Part shown: piece by piece, positions 29,946 through 39,087 of the stretch
Layout of the letters: the number at the start of each line of letters is the position of its first letter
Position numbering within the stretch: position 1 is the stretch's first letter
Assembly: GCA_016709665.1 (NCBI GenBank)
Contig: JADJMI010000027.1
Span: 1-64,000 of the forward strand
Direction: 5' to 3'
DNA: 64,000 nt
From: Betaproteobacteria bacterium
Lineage (GTDB): Bacteria; Pseudomonadota; Gammaproteobacteria; Burkholderiales; Usitatibacteraceae
The notes under the pieces: generated by a model
Databases searched by the model: none
Seen by the model: only the letters and a program-made list of their open reading frames with translations
Told to the model about the DNA's origin: nothing
Translations under genes and position numbers: made by a program

Positions 29946-30814
29946 GCTGGTTCAGGAAGCTCCTTCCGCCCAAGATCAAGCGCGAGGAAGGCCAGCCGCA
30001 CAAGAAGGCCGTGCCCGAGGGCCTGTGGAGCAAGTGCCCTTCGTGCGAGGCGGTGCTCTATTTCACCGACCTCGAGAACAACCTGCACGTGTGCCCGAAG
30101 TGCGGCTTCCACAACCGCCTCTCGTCGCGCCAGCGCCTCGACGCCTTCCTCGATGCGGAAGGTCGCGCGGAATTCGCGAGCGAGGTGGTGCCGCTCGACC
30201 CCCTCAAGTTCCGTGACAGCCGCAAGTATTCCGAGCGCCTCGTCGAGGCCGAGCGCGAGACCGGCGAGACGGACGCGCTCGTGGTGATGCAAGGCGCGGT
30301 GAAATCCGTTCCCGTGGTCGTCGCGGCGTTCGAGTTCGGGTTTCTCGGCGGCTCGATGGGCTCGGTGGTCGGGGAGCGCTTCGTGCGCGGCGTGCAGGCG
30401 TGCTGCGACGAGAAGCTGCCGTTCATCTGTTTTTCCGCGACGGGCGGCGCCCGCATGCAGGAGGGCCTGCTCTCGCTCATGCAGATGGCGAAGACGACCG
30501 CGGCGCTGCACCAGCTCGCGGCGGCCCGCCAGCCTTTCATCTCGATCCTCACCGATCCCACGATGGGTGGGGTCTCGGCGAGCTTCGCCATGATCGGCGA
30601 TGTGGTGATCGCCGAGCCGGGCGCCCTCGTGGGCTTCGCCGGCCCGCGCGTCATCGAGCAGACCGTCCGCGAGACGCTGCCCGAGGGATTCCAGCGTGCC
30701 GAATTCCTGCTCGAGAAGGGCGCGATCGACATGATCGTCGACCGGCGCGAGATGCGAGACAAGGTTTCCCGACTCGTCGCGCTCCTCAAGCGCGAGAGCG
30801 CACCCGAGGCGTGA
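29942..30814 (+). CDS. accD: Acetyl-CoA carboxylase carboxyltransferase beta subunit
   Basis: A 290-residue subunit that with AccA transfers the carboxyl group from biotin to acetyl-CoA, giving malonyl-CoA. The N-terminal zinc ribbon uses C32, C35, C51 and C54 (KCPSCEAV and HVCPKCGF). The crotonase-like core contains GFLGGSMGSVVGERFVRG and FSATGGARMQEG. It overlaps trpA (ATGA) and folC (GTGA), so translation of the trp, fatty-acid and folate genes is physically linked. Confidence 0.97.
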   Translation: MSWFRKLLPPKIKREEGQPHKKAVPEGLWSKCPSCEAVLYFTDLENNLHVCPKCGFHNRLSSRQRLDAFLDAEGRAEFASEVVPLDPLKFRDSRKYSERLVEAERETGETDALVVMQGAVKSVPVVVAAFEFGFLGGSMGSVVGERFVRGVQACCDEKLPFICFSATGGARMQEGLLSLMQMAKTTAALHQLAAARQPFISILTDPTMGGVSASFAMIGDVVIAEPGALVGFAGPRVIEQTVRETLPEGFQRAEFLLEKGAIDMIVDRREMRDKVSRLVALLKRESAPEA

Positions 30815-32088
30815 GCGGCGCGGCGCCGGCACCCGGCTCGCCGCTCGATGCCTGGCTCGATCACGTCGGCCGGCAGCACCCCAGCGCGATCGACCTGGGC
30901 CTCGAGCGGGCGCGCGCCGTGCTCGCGCGCATGGGGCTTGCCCGGCCGCCGGTGGTGATCACGGTCGGCGGCACCAACGGCAAGGGGTCCGCGACCGCGA
31001 TGCTCGAGAGCATCCTGCGGGTCGCGGGATATCGCACGGGCCTTTACACCTCGCCCCACATCGTCCGCTACAACGAACGCGTGCGCCTGGACGGCGACGA
31101 GGCGGCCGATGCCGATCTCGTCGCGGGTTTCGAGGCGGTGGAGCGGGCGCGCGGCGACGCTTCGCTCACCTATTTCGAGTACGGCACTCTCGCGGCTTTC
31201 GAGATCTTCGCGCGCAAGGGCGTGGAGATCGCCGTCCTCGAGGTGGGCCTGGGCGGGCGTCTCGATTGCGTGAATCTTCTCGATGCCGACTGCGCGATCG
31301 TCGTGAGCGTGGACCTGGACCACCAGGATTGGCTCGGCGACACGCGCGAGGCGATCGGCTTCGAGAAGGCGCACATCTACCGGGCCGGCCGGCCGGCCAT
31401 CTTCGGCGAGGCGTCCGTGCCGGCGACGGTGATGGCCCACGCGGAGGCGATCGGCGCGGACCTGCAAGTGGCGGGACGCGACTACCGATTCGTTCGCCAC
31501 GAGGGCCAGTGGGATTTCGTGGGGCGACGCGGGGCCAGGCGGGCGCTCCCGATGCCCGCGCTGCGCGGGCCGTGGCAACTGGGCAACGCGAGCGCCGCGC
31601 TCGCCGCTCTCGATGAACTCGCCGATCGCCTGCCGGTTTCGCTCGGGGAAGTGAAGCGCGGCCTCACCGGCGTGCGCCTGGCCGGCCGGTTGCAGGTGCT
31701 GCCGGGCCGACCGGCCGTCGTCCTCGACGTCGCCCACAACCCGCATGCCGCCCGCGCGCTCGCCGAAGGCCTCGGTGGCATGGGCTACGCGCGCGAGACG
31801 ATCGCGGTCTTCGCGATGCTCGGCGACAAGGACATCGATGGGGTCATCGCCGCGATGGCCGCCCGCGTGGATCGTTGGCACGTGGCCACGGTCGCGAGCG
31901 AGCGGGCGGCCGGCGTCGATCGCCTGGCCGACTCGCTGGCCCGGCACGGGCTCGAGGGGCGGGTGCGTCGATTCGCCACCGTCGCGCTCGCCTACCAAGC
32001 GGCCCTTCGGGAGGCGGGCCCGGATGATAGAATTCTCGTTTTCGGCTCCTTCCTCACCGTCGCCGACGTGCTGAGGCTGCCGCGATGA
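30811..32088 (+). CDS. folC: Folylpolyglutamate synthase / dihydrofolate synthase
   Basis: A 425-residue Mur-ligase-like enzyme that adds glutamate to dihydropteroate and to folates. The P-loop is TVGGTNGKGSATA, followed by YTSPHIVRYNERVRLDG. The central VLEVGLGGRLDCVN and the domain-2 motif DVAHNPHAAR are conserved. The GTG start overlaps the accD stop (GTGA); the longer frame upstream is the accD shadow. It is followed after 12 nt by the SPOR-domain gene. Confidence 0.95.
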   Translation: MSGAAPAPGSPLDAWLDHVGRQHPSAIDLGLERARAVLARMGLARPPVVITVGGTNGKGSATAMLESILRVAGYRTGLYTSPHIVRYNERVRLDGDEAADADLVAGFEAVERARGDASLTYFEYGTLAAFEIFARKGVEIAVLEVGLGGRLDCVNLLDADCAIVVSVDLDHQDWLGDTREAIGFEKAHIYRAGRPAIFGEASVPATVMAHAEAIGADLQVAGRDYRFVRHEGQWDFVGRRGARRALPMPALRGPWQLGNASAALAALDELADRLPVSLGEVKRGLTGVRLAGRLQVLPGRPAVVLDVAHNPHAARALAEGLGGMGYARETIAVFAMLGDKDIDGVIAAMAARVDRWHVATVASERAAGVDRLADSLARHGLEGRVRRFATVALAYQAALREAGPDDRILVFGSFLTVADVLRLPR

Positions 32089-32100
32089 TCCTGCCCCACC

Positions 32101-32754
32101 ATGCCGAGCGATCCCACCGCCGAGCAGGCTGAAGTCCGACGCAAGGGCCGGCAGCGCCTCGTCGGCGCCGTGGTCCTGGCTCTGCTCGCCGTCGTCTTCG
32201 TGCCGATGGCGCTCGATCCGGAGCCGCGCCGCGAACGACCCGAACCGGCGCTCGCCATCCCGCCGAAGAATTCCCCGGGCGTCCCGGTGGCCCCCTCGCC
32301 GTCCCTGTCCGCCTTGCCCGCCGAGCCGGTTGCGCCCGCGGCCGAGGGGAAGCCCGCCGAACCGCCCCCGGTGGAAGCCGCACCGGCGCCGGCCAAGCCC
32401 GTCGAGACCGCCGCCGTGAAGACCGTCGAGCCCAAGACGGCGGAGTTGAAGTCCGCGCCTCCGGCGCCGAAGCCGGCCGCGGCGCCGGTGGCCAGGTCGG
32501 AGACCGCGGCCGCCCCGAAGCTCGAGGGCTTCGCGGTGCAGGTGGGCGCGTTCCGGGAGGACGCGAAGCTCCAGCAGGCGCGCGACAGGCTCAAGTCCGC
32601 GCGCATTCCGCACTACACGGAACGCATCGCCGTCGAGGGCGGCACGCTCACGCGCCTTCGCGCGGGACCCTACCCGACCCGCGAGGCCGCGGAGAAGGCG
32701 GCCGCCGCCGCGAAAAAGGCCGGCATCGAAGGTCGCGTGGTGCCGCTTCCGTGA
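32101..32754 (+). CDS. dedD: SPOR-domain membrane protein (DedD-like)
   Basis: A 217-residue bitopic inner-membrane protein. A short cytoplasmic tail (1-19) and one membrane helix (about 20-37, LVGAVVLALLAVVFVPMAL) precede a long Pro/Ala-rich periplasmic linker with repeated EPxxAEL/VETAAVK segments. A C-terminal SPOR domain follows (about 140-217, FAVQVGAFREDAKLQQARD to AGIEGRVVPLP). SPOR domains bind denuded glycan strands at the septum, so a cell-division role is expected. The folC–dedD order is conserved; cvpA, which normally follows, is not present. Confidence 0.9.
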   Translation: MPSDPTAEQAEVRRKGRQRLVGAVVLALLAVVFVPMALDPEPRRERPEPALAIPPKNSPGVPVAPSPSLSALPAEPVAPAAEGKPAEPPPVEAAPAPAKPVETAAVKTVEPKTAELKSAPPAPKPAAAPVARSETAAAPKLEGFAVQVGAFREDAKLQQARDRLKSARIPHYTERIAVEGGTLTRLRAGPYPTREAAEKAAAAAKKAGIEGRVVPLP

Positions 32755-32874
32755 GGCATTGCGCGCGCCGGCTGACGGCCCCATATAGGGGTTCGCGCGG
32801 CAGCCACGCCCGCGGCCAATGCGCATACACTAACGCCGGGCCCGTGCCCGTCGCCTGAAGGACGATCGAAATCC

Positions 32875-34401
32875 ATGTGCGGAATCGTCGGAGTCGTCGC
32901 CCGTAGCCCCGTGAACCAGCTGCTGTACGACGCGCTCACGGTGCTGCAGCACCGTGGCCAGGACGCGGCGGGCATCTGCACGGCCGAAGGGCACAGCTTC
33001 CACATGCACAAGGGGCGGGGCCTGGTGCTGGACGTGTTCCGCACGCGTGACATGCGCGGCCTGGCGGGTACGCTGGGCATCGGGCATTGCCGCTACCCCA
33101 CCGCGGGGTCGGCGTCCTCGGAAGCCGAATCGCAGCCGTTCTACGTGAACTCCCCGTTCGGCATCGTGCTCGGGCACAACGGCAACCTCGTGAACGCCGA
33201 CGAACTGCGCCAGATCCTCTTCCAGGAGGACCGTCGGCACGTCAACACCAATTCCGATTCCGAAGTGCTGCTCAATGTCCTGGCGCACGAGCTGTCGGAC
33301 GCCTGCGACGGGGGTATCCGGCTCACGCCGGACGCGATCTTCAAGGCCGTGGCGGGCGTGCACCGCCGCGTGAAGGGCGCCTATGCCGTGGTCGCGATGA
33401 TCTCGGGCTACGGGCTGCTGGCCTTCCGCGATCCCAAGGGGATCCGCCCGCTCATCATCGGCCGGGCGGATACCGAGAAGGGCGTGGAATTCATCGTGGC
33501 CTCGGAGAGCGTGGCGCTCGATTCCCTCGGCTTCAAGGCCATGCGCGACGTGGCGCCCGGCGAAGCGATCCTCGTCGACCAGAGCGGCAACCTCTACAGC
33601 CGCCAGTGCGCCGAGGCGCCTTCGCTCAATCCCTGCATCTTCGAGTACGTCTACCTCGCGCGGCCTGACTCCGTCATCGACGGCATCTCCGTCTACGAGA
33701 GCCGCCGCAACATGGGCAAGAGCCTGGCCGATCGCATCCTCGCCTCCGGCCACGCGCCCGAGATCGACGTGGTGATCCCGATCCCGGATTCGAGCCGCCC
33801 GAGCGCCCTCGAGGTGGCGGCCAAGCTGAAGAAGCCCTATCGCGAGGGCTTCATCAAGAACCGCTACATCGGCCGCACGTTCATCATGCCGGGGCAGGAG
33901 CTTCGCAAGAAGAGCGTGCGCCAGAAACTGAACGCCATGGCCGTCGAGTTCAAGGACAAGAACGTCCTGCTCGTCGACGATTCCATCGTGCGCGGCACCA
34001 CCAGCCGCGAGATCGTGCTGATGGCGCGCGAGTGCGGCGCGAAGAAGGTCTTCTTCGCGTCGGCGGCGCCGCCGGTGCGCTTTCCCAACGTGTACGGCAT
34101 CGACATGCCCACGCGGGGCGAGCTGATCGCCACGGGCCGCAGCGAGGACGAGATCGCCGAGGCCATCGGTGCCGATGCCGTCTTCTACCAGGACCTGCCC
34201 TCGCTCGTGGCCGACGTGCGCGCCTGCAACCCGGCGGTGAACGGCTTCGACTGCTCCTGCTTCGACGGCGTCTACATCACGGGCGACGTCTCGAGCGACT
34301 ACCTGGCCGGCATCGAGGCCTCGCGCCAGGACGGCGAGTCGAGCTCCGGCACGCGGCTCTCGAGCTACCAGCTCGACCTCGGCCTCCAGGCCGTCGACTG
34401 A
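32875..34401 (+). CDS. purF: Amidophosphoribosyltransferase
   Basis: A 508-residue enzyme that makes phosphoribosylamine from PRPP and glutamine, the first step of purine synthesis. The start MCGIVGVVA exposes the N-terminal nucleophile Cys after Met removal. GHCRYPTAG, the GHNGNLVNA glutamine site and the PRPP loop VLLVDDSIVRGTT are all present. No propeptide precedes the Cys, as in the E. coli type. It lies 120 nt after dedD and 7 nt before metZ. Confidence 0.97.
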   Translation: MCGIVGVVARSPVNQLLYDALTVLQHRGQDAAGICTAEGHSFHMHKGRGLVLDVFRTRDMRGLAGTLGIGHCRYPTAGSASSEAESQPFYVNSPFGIVLGHNGNLVNADELRQILFQEDRRHVNTNSDSEVLLNVLAHELSDACDGGIRLTPDAIFKAVAGVHRRVKGAYAVVAMISGYGLLAFRDPKGIRPLIIGRADTEKGVEFIVASESVALDSLGFKAMRDVAPGEAILVDQSGNLYSRQCAEAPSLNPCIFEYVYLARPDSVIDGISVYESRRNMGKSLADRILASGHAPEIDVVIPIPDSSRPSALEVAAKLKKPYREGFIKNRYIGRTFIMPGQELRKKSVRQKLNAMAVEFKDKNVLLVDDSIVRGTTSREIVLMARECGAKKVFFASAAPPVRFPNVYGIDMPTRGELIATGRSEDEIAEAIGADAVFYQDLPSLVADVRACNPAVNGFDCSCFDGVYITGDVSSDYLAGIEASRQDGESSSGTRLSSYQLDLGLQAVD

Positions 34402-34408
34402 GGACGCC

Positions 34409-35586
34409 ATGAGCGACGACTGGCGTCCCGATACCCTGGGCGTTAGGGCAGGGGGACTTCGCAGCAGCTTCGGCGAGCATTCGGAGAACCTCTCCCTCAC
34501 GGCGAGTTTCGTCTTCGGAAGCGCTGCCGAGGCGGCGCGCAAGTTCGCGAACGAGGAACCGGGAAACATCTACTCGCGCTTCACGAACCCGACGGTCGCG
34601 ATGTTCCAGTCGCGCCTCGCGGCCCTCGAAGGCGCCGAGGCCTGCGTGGCCACCTCGACCGGCATGGCGGCAGTCTCGACCGTCGCCTTCGGGCTGCTCA
34701 AGTCGGGAGACCACATCGTGTCGGCGCGCGGCGTGTTCGGCACCGTCGTGCCGCTCTTCAACCAGGTGATGGCGAAATTCGGCGTGGCGACCACATGGGT
34801 CGATCCGACGGATCTCGACGCGTGGCGAGCGGCCATCCGCCCGCAGACGAAGCTCCTGTTCGTCGAGACGCCGTCCAACCCGGTGTGCGAGATCGCGGAC
34901 ATCGCGGCACTCGCGGAGCTCTCGCGCAAGGCGGGCGCGGTGCTGGCGGTGGACAACTGCATGGCCACGCCGGCGCTCCAAAGGCCTATCGAGTTCGGCG
35001 CGGACCTCGTGATCCATTCGGCCACCAAGTACCTCGACGGGCAGGGCCGCGTGCTCGGCGGCGCCATCGCGGGCCGCAAGGATCTCGTCGAGGGGCCCCT
35101 GTTCGGATTCATGCGCACCGCCGGCTGCACGCTTTCGCCCTTCAACGCGTGGATCTGCCTGAAGGGGATGGAGACTTTGCGCCTGCGCGTGAAGGCCCAG
35201 TCGGAGACGGCGCTGGCCCTCGCCCGTTGGCTCGAATCCCATCCCGCGGTAGAGCGCGTGAACTACCCGGGACTCGAGTCGCATCCCCAGCACGCGCTCG
35301 CGATGCGACAGCAGTCCGCCGGCGGCCCCGTGCTTTCGTTCGTGGTGAAAGGGGGCGCGAAGCCGCGTGGCGCGTCGTCGACGCGACGAAGCTTCTGTCC
35401 ATCACGGCCAACTTCGGCGACACCAAGTCCACGATCTGCCACAACGCCACGACGACGCACGGCCGGCTCACCGACGCCGAGCGGCAGGAGGCCGGCGTCG
35501 CCGAGGGCCTGCTGCGACTGGCGGCCGGCCTCGAGGACCTGGCCGACATCCGGGCGGATCTCGAGCGCGGCCTCGGCCGGGCCTGA
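34409..35586 (+). CDS. metZ: O-succinylhomoserine sulfhydrylase, frameshifted as sequenced
   Basis: A PLP enzyme of the Cys/Met-metabolism family making homocysteine directly from O-succinylhomoserine and sulfide. Signatures: YSRFTNPTVAMFQSRLAALE, TSTGMAAVST and the PLP lysine in IHSATKYLDGQGRVLGG. The frame fails at 35351-35355, a run of five G. Before it the protein reads VLSFVVKGG; after it the family C-terminus (EAAWRVVDATKLLSITANFG and on to LERGLGRA) is in the +1 frame and ends at 35586. One added G joins both parts into a standard 392-residue protein. I treat it as intact with a probable sequence error. The purF–metZ order is conserved. Confidence 0.93.
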
Positions 35587-35607
35587 CCGGGCGCGGAAGC
35601 GCGGGTG

Positions 35608-36537
35608 ATGAGGGCCACTCGCGCCGCCTGTGCGGCGCTCGCCTGGGTTCTCGCCGGATGCCTGGGCGATTCCGGACGCCTCGAGGGTCCCGGCGCACCT
35701 CGATTCGAAACGCCTTCGCGCGAATCCGGGGTGGCTGTCGTCCTGGGATCGGGCGGCCCGCGTGGTTTCGCGCACATCGGCGCGCTCCTGGCGCTGGAAG
35801 AGGCCGGCATCCGCCCCGACCTGGTCGTCGGCTCGAGCGCGGGCGCCCTCGTCGGCGCGCTCTACGCCTCCGGGAAGTCCCCGCGCGAACTGGAGGCGAT
35901 GGCGAGGGACGTGAATGTCCTGGACTTCTTCGAGGTGCGGATGGTCACGGGCGGCCTGGCGACGGGGCGGGCGGTGCAGGACTACGTGAACCGGCATGTC
36001 GGGGACCGCCCCATCGAGGCATTTCCCATGGCCTTTGCCGCCGTCGCCGCCCGCGAAGGCACGTCACTAGCCGTGGTTTTCAACGCGGGCGATGCGGGAG
36101 GCGCGGTGCGCGCCTCGAGCGCGAGTCCCGGCCGGTTCGAGCCGGTGCGCATCGGCGGTGAAGCCCTCGTCGATGGCGACGAGGCGAGCCCCGTCCCGAT
36201 CCGCGTTGCGAGGCAACTGGGCGCGAAGGTGGTGATCGCCATCGACGTCTCCGCGCATCGCTCGACCTCGCCGCCGGACGCGCCCGCCGAGTGGGTGCGC
36301 AAGGACGAAAGGCGGGCTGCGCAGGTGCGCGCCGAAGCGGGCGAGGCGGACGTGCTGGTGCATCCCGACATCGGCTACTACGCCGGGCACACCGCCGAGT
36401 ACCGCCAACGCGTGATCGCGATCGCGGCGGCAGCCACCCGCGAGAGGCTGCCGGAAATCCGGGCGGCGATCGCGCGTGAGGGGGCCGCTCAGCCGAGCCG
36501 CACGGCCTCGATGCCGGCGGCCGAAACGGCGAGATAG
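35608..36537 (+). CDS. Patatin-like phospholipase lipoprotein (RssA-like)
   Basis: A 309-residue predicted lipoprotein: the signal ends in the lipobox LAGC (Cys18), followed by a patatin domain from about 40. The oxyanion loop is GSGGPRGFAHIG (48-59), the nucleophile Ser77 is in GSSAG, and the dyad Asp is in LVDGDEASPVP. Patatins are lipid acyl hydrolases; the anchor suggests action at the periplasmic face, but the substrate is unknown. An in-frame GTG lies just before the ATG. Its last 49 nt overlap the convergent lpxH gene, and the final approximately 15 residues are low-complexity. Confidence 0.87.
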   Translation: MRATRAACAALAWVLAGCLGDSGRLEGPGAPRFETPSRESGVAVVLGSGGPRGFAHIGALLALEEAGIRPDLVVGSSAGALVGALYASGKSPRELEAMARDVNVLDFFEVRMVTGGLATGRAVQDYVNRHVGDRPIEAFPMAFAAVAAREGTSLAVVFNAGDAGGAVRASSASPGRFEPVRIGGEALVDGDEASPVPIRVARQLGAKVVIAIDVSAHRSTSPPDAPAEWVRKDERRAAQVRAEAGEADVLVHPDIGYYAGHTAEYRQRVIAIAAAATRERLPEIRAAIAREGAAQPSRTASMPAAETAR

Positions 36538-37217
36538 CCGCCGCCCTCGTACCAGTCGGGCAGCACCCAGCGGACGCACTCGCGTCCGTCGACACGGTGC
36601 ACGTGGCGCGCGGGACGGTGGGTGTGGCCATGGATCATCAGGTCGCAGCCGGCGGCGCGGAAGGCGGCTTCCACGGCTTCGGGCGCCACGTCCATGATCG
36701 CCTCGGCCTTGCCGCCTTTTGCCGTCTCGCTGCCCTGGCGCATGCCGCGCGCGAGCGCGAGGCGCTCCGCGAGCGGGCGGGCGAGGGCGGCCGCCTGCCA
36801 GCGAGGGTCGCGTACCTGCGCGCGAAACGCCTGGTAGGCGGCATCGCCCGTGCAGAGCGTGTCGCCATGCAGCAGCACGGCGCGCGTGGCGGGCAGGTCC
36901 ACCACGGTCGGATCGTCGATCAACCGGACGCCGGTCGCCTCGCTGAAGCGCTTGCCCACGACGAAATCGCGATTGCCGTGCAGGAACGCGGTGGGCACCG
37001 CGCGGGCGGCCTGGCGAAGCAGGTCACCCACGCGGGACTCGAAGGGCGACTCGAGCGTGTCGTCGCCCGCCCAGTACTCGAACAGGTCGCCCAGGATGTA
37101 GAGCGCGCTGGCGCCCGGCAGCGACTGCGCGACGAAGCGCTCGAAGAGGGCCGTCGTCCCCGGCCGGTCCTCGGCGAGGTGCAGGTCGGAGATGAAGAGC
37201 GCGCGGCTCAGAGGCAC
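36489..37217 (-). CDS. lpxH: UDP-2,3-diacylglucosamine hydrolase
   Basis: A 242-residue metallophosphoesterase that releases lipid X from UDP-2,3-diacylglucosamine in lipid A synthesis. Metal-site motifs: FISDLHL, LGDLFEYWAGDD, HGNRDF, LHGDTLCT and IHGHTHRPA. The length equals E. coli LpxH (240). The likely start is GTG at 37217, overlapping the cyclophilin stop by 10 nt. The 3' end overlaps the convergent patatin gene by 49 nt. Lipid A synthesis shows a Gram-negative outer membrane with LPS. Confidence 0.93.
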   Translation of the reverse strand: MPLSRALFISDLHLAEDRPGTTALFERFVAQSLPGASALYILGDLFEYWAGDDTLESPFESRVGDLLRQAARAVPTAFLHGNRDFVVGKRFSEATGVRLIDDPTVVDLPATRAVLLHGDTLCTGDAAYQAFRAQVRDPRWQAAALARPLAERLALARGMRQGSETAKGGKAEAIMDVAPEAVEAAFRAAGCDLMIHGHTHRPARHVHRVDGRECVRWVLPDWYEGGGYLAVSAAGIEAVRLG

Positions 37218-37852
37218 TCGGCCTTCTCGATCACGACCGCCTCGAGCGGCACGTTCTGGTACATGCCGGCATTGCCGGTGGCGACCTTGCGGATCTTGTC
37301 GACCACGTCCGTGCCTTCGACCACCTTGCCGAACACGGCGTAGCCCCAACCCTGCGGGTTCTCGCCGGTGTAGTTGAGGAAGTCGTTGGCCTTCACGTTG
37401 ATGAAGAACTGGCTCGTCGCGGAATCGCGCACGCCCGTGCGGGCCATGGCGACCGTGTAGAGGTCGTTCTTCAGGCCGTTGGCGCCTTCGTTCTTGATCG
37501 GGTCCTTCACGGGCTTTTGCTTCATGTCCTGGGTGAAGCCGCCGCCCTGGATCATGAAGCCGTCGATCACGCGGTGAAAGATCGTGCCGTCGTAGTGCCC
37601 GGACTGCACGTAGTTCACGAAGTTCTCGACCGAGACGGGGGCCTTGGCCTTGTCGAGTTCGAGGGTCATGGCGCCGTGGTTGGTGGTGAGCTTCACTTTC
37701 ATGGGAGCGGTTCCTTTCAGTTTGTCCGTGCACGCGGCGCTCTTGGCCGCGTCGTTCTTGGTTTGGGCGGCCGCCGGAAAGGCGATCGGGGCGAGGCAGG
37801 CGAGGGCGAGGGCGGCGAGGCGCCGGCGGGGCAGGATCATGGCGGTTTGCAT
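37208..37852 (-). CDS. Exported peptidyl-prolyl cis-trans isomerase (cyclophilin)
   Basis: A 214-residue cyclophilin. The domain (about 50-214) has the short bacterial form: MTLELDKAKAPVSVENFVNY, FHRVIDGFMIQGGGFT and FFINVKANDFLNY. ATG at 37852 adds a signal peptide (MILPRRRLAALALACLAPIAFPAAAQ), so the product is probably periplasmic (PpiA-like). An internal Met (MKVKLTTNHGAM) would give the cytosolic PpiB form, and both may be made. The ppi–lpxH–cysS neighbourhood is common in betaproteobacteria, though here cysS lies beyond two envelope genes. Confidence 0.92.
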   Translation of the reverse strand: MQTAMILPRRRLAALALACLAPIAFPAAAQTKNDAAKSAACTDKLKGTAPMKVKLTTNHGAMTLELDKAKAPVSVENFVNYVQSGHYDGTIFHRVIDGFMIQGGGFTQDMKQKPVKDPIKNEGANGLKNDLYTVAMARTGVRDSATSQFFINVKANDFLNYTGENPQGWGYAVFGKVVEGTDVVDKIRKVATGNAGMYQNVPLEAVVIEKAECL

Positions 37853-37857
37853 GGAGG

Positions 37858-39087
37858 TCAGGAGACGACGGTTTCGAAAAGGATGCGCCAGCGGCCGCCT
37901 TCGCGGGACCAGTACTGGCGCTTCAGCGTGCGGTTCGCGAGATTCGAGGACTTGTAGTCCTGCTCGAAGGTGACCACGAGCGTGTCCTCGCCTTCGGCCA
38001 GGCCGAACAGGCTCACGTTCGCGACGGCGACCTTCACCCAGGACTTGCCGGCGTTCACCTTGCGCTTGTGCGCGCTCCAGGCGGCGAGGTCCTTCCCGTC
38101 GCCCTTGAACTGCCGCGAGTAGTGGCCGAGGTAGCGGTCGGTGTCGAGGCTCTCCCAGTCGGCGCGCCACTGCTCGAAGGCGGAGAGGAAGTCGCGGCGG
38201 CTCACGGCCCAGCGCTCGGGGTCGACCCACTCGACCCCGGAGGCGATCACGACCGGCGTGCGGCCGACATCGACGTATTTCGCCAGGCGCCTCAAGTCCT
38301 CGTTGGCGAGCACGATGCAGCCGTCGGTGGCGCGCGGCGGCCGGCTGTAGGTTTCCGAAGGCGTGCCATGCAGCCAGATGCCGTAGCCGCCACGGCCGTT
38401 CTGTCTGTCCCACTCGTTCGGATAGCTGATCGGGAAGGCGCCGGGACCGTAGAAGTCCGGAAGCTTCTCCCTCGACGAAACGATGGTGTACACCCCGAGC
38501 GGCGTCTTCTGGTCGCCTTCCTTCTGTTTTTCCACGCCGTTCTTGCCGACGCTCACGTAGAAATCCGTGACGAGCCGAGGCACACCCGACGCGTTGGAGA
38601 AGATGAACAGGCGCGAGCGCGTCGTGTCCACGAGGATCGCGTGCTGGTGCGTCTGCGCGAGCTGCAGCATGGGCAACGGCAGGTAGTCCGCGGGCGGGGC
38701 CTCGAGAAAGCGCTTGATGCGCACGCGCGCCTCGTCCTGCAGCGGCGCCGAGCGCGAGAGCGAGGCGACGTTCACCGCCGGGCCGAAGGCGACCGGGTTG
38801 CCGGCGCGTGCCATGAGCAGGTCGCCGCGGATCAGGTGGCCCAGGCGGAAGTTCGGGGCCCGGGCGAGGATGTGGTCGATCTCGCCGAGCGCGTGGGTGA
38901 TGCCGTACTGGCTGAGCCCCGTGATGGCGCGCACGAGCGCGGCCTCGACTTCGTTGGGGAAAACGGCGGCTTGCGGCTCGCTCGCGTCATCGTCGGCGAC
39001 GGCCGGCAGGGCGGCGAACGCGAGGGCGAGGAGAGCAGCGGCCGCGATATGCGGCGCGAGGCGCCGGGAGGACTCGCGCGCGATCAC
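37858..39087 (-). CDS. L,D-transpeptidase (YkuD) with C-terminal NTF2-like domain
   Basis: A 409-residue exported enzyme. The GTG start at 39087 (GTGA overlap with the TPR gene) gives a signal peptide ending near residue 31 (ALPAVADDD). The catalytic YkuD domain (about 145-285) contains IWLHGTPSETYSR and ATDGCIVL, with His240 and nucleophile Cys257. These enzymes make 3-3 crosslinks in peptidoglycan or attach proteins to it. Residues about 295-409 form an NTF2-like domain of the type found at the C-terminus of Cds6 (FEQWRADWESLDTDRYLGHY, GGRWRILFE). The same domain ends the protein encoded just upstream, suggesting that the two act together. Confidence 0.9.
   Translation of the reverse strand: MIARESSRRLAPHIAAAALLALAFAALPAVADDDASEPQAAVFPNEVEAALVRAITGLSQYGITHALGEIDHILARAPNFRLGHLIRGDLLMARAGNPVAFGPAVNVASLSRSAPLQDEARVRIKRFLEAPPADYLPLPMLQLAQTHQHAILVDTTRSRLFIFSNASGVPRLVTDFYVSVGKNGVEKQKEGDQKTPLGVYTIVSSREKLPDFYGPGAFPISYPNEWDRQNGRGGYGIWLHGTPSETYSRPPRATDGCIVLANEDLRRLAKYVDVGRTPVVIASGVEWVDPERWAVSRRDFLSAFEQWRADWESLDTDRYLGHYSRQFKGDGKDLAAWSAHKRKVNAGKSWVKVAVANVSLFGLAEGEDTLVVTFEQDYKSSNLANRTLKRQYWSREGGRWRILFETVVS

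Noticed and set aside
32021..32033. Extended -10-like TGATAGAAT inside the end of folC, upstream of dedD.
   Set aside because: The bases encode the conserved FolC stretch DDRILVFGSF, and no -35 box fits; coincidence is likely.
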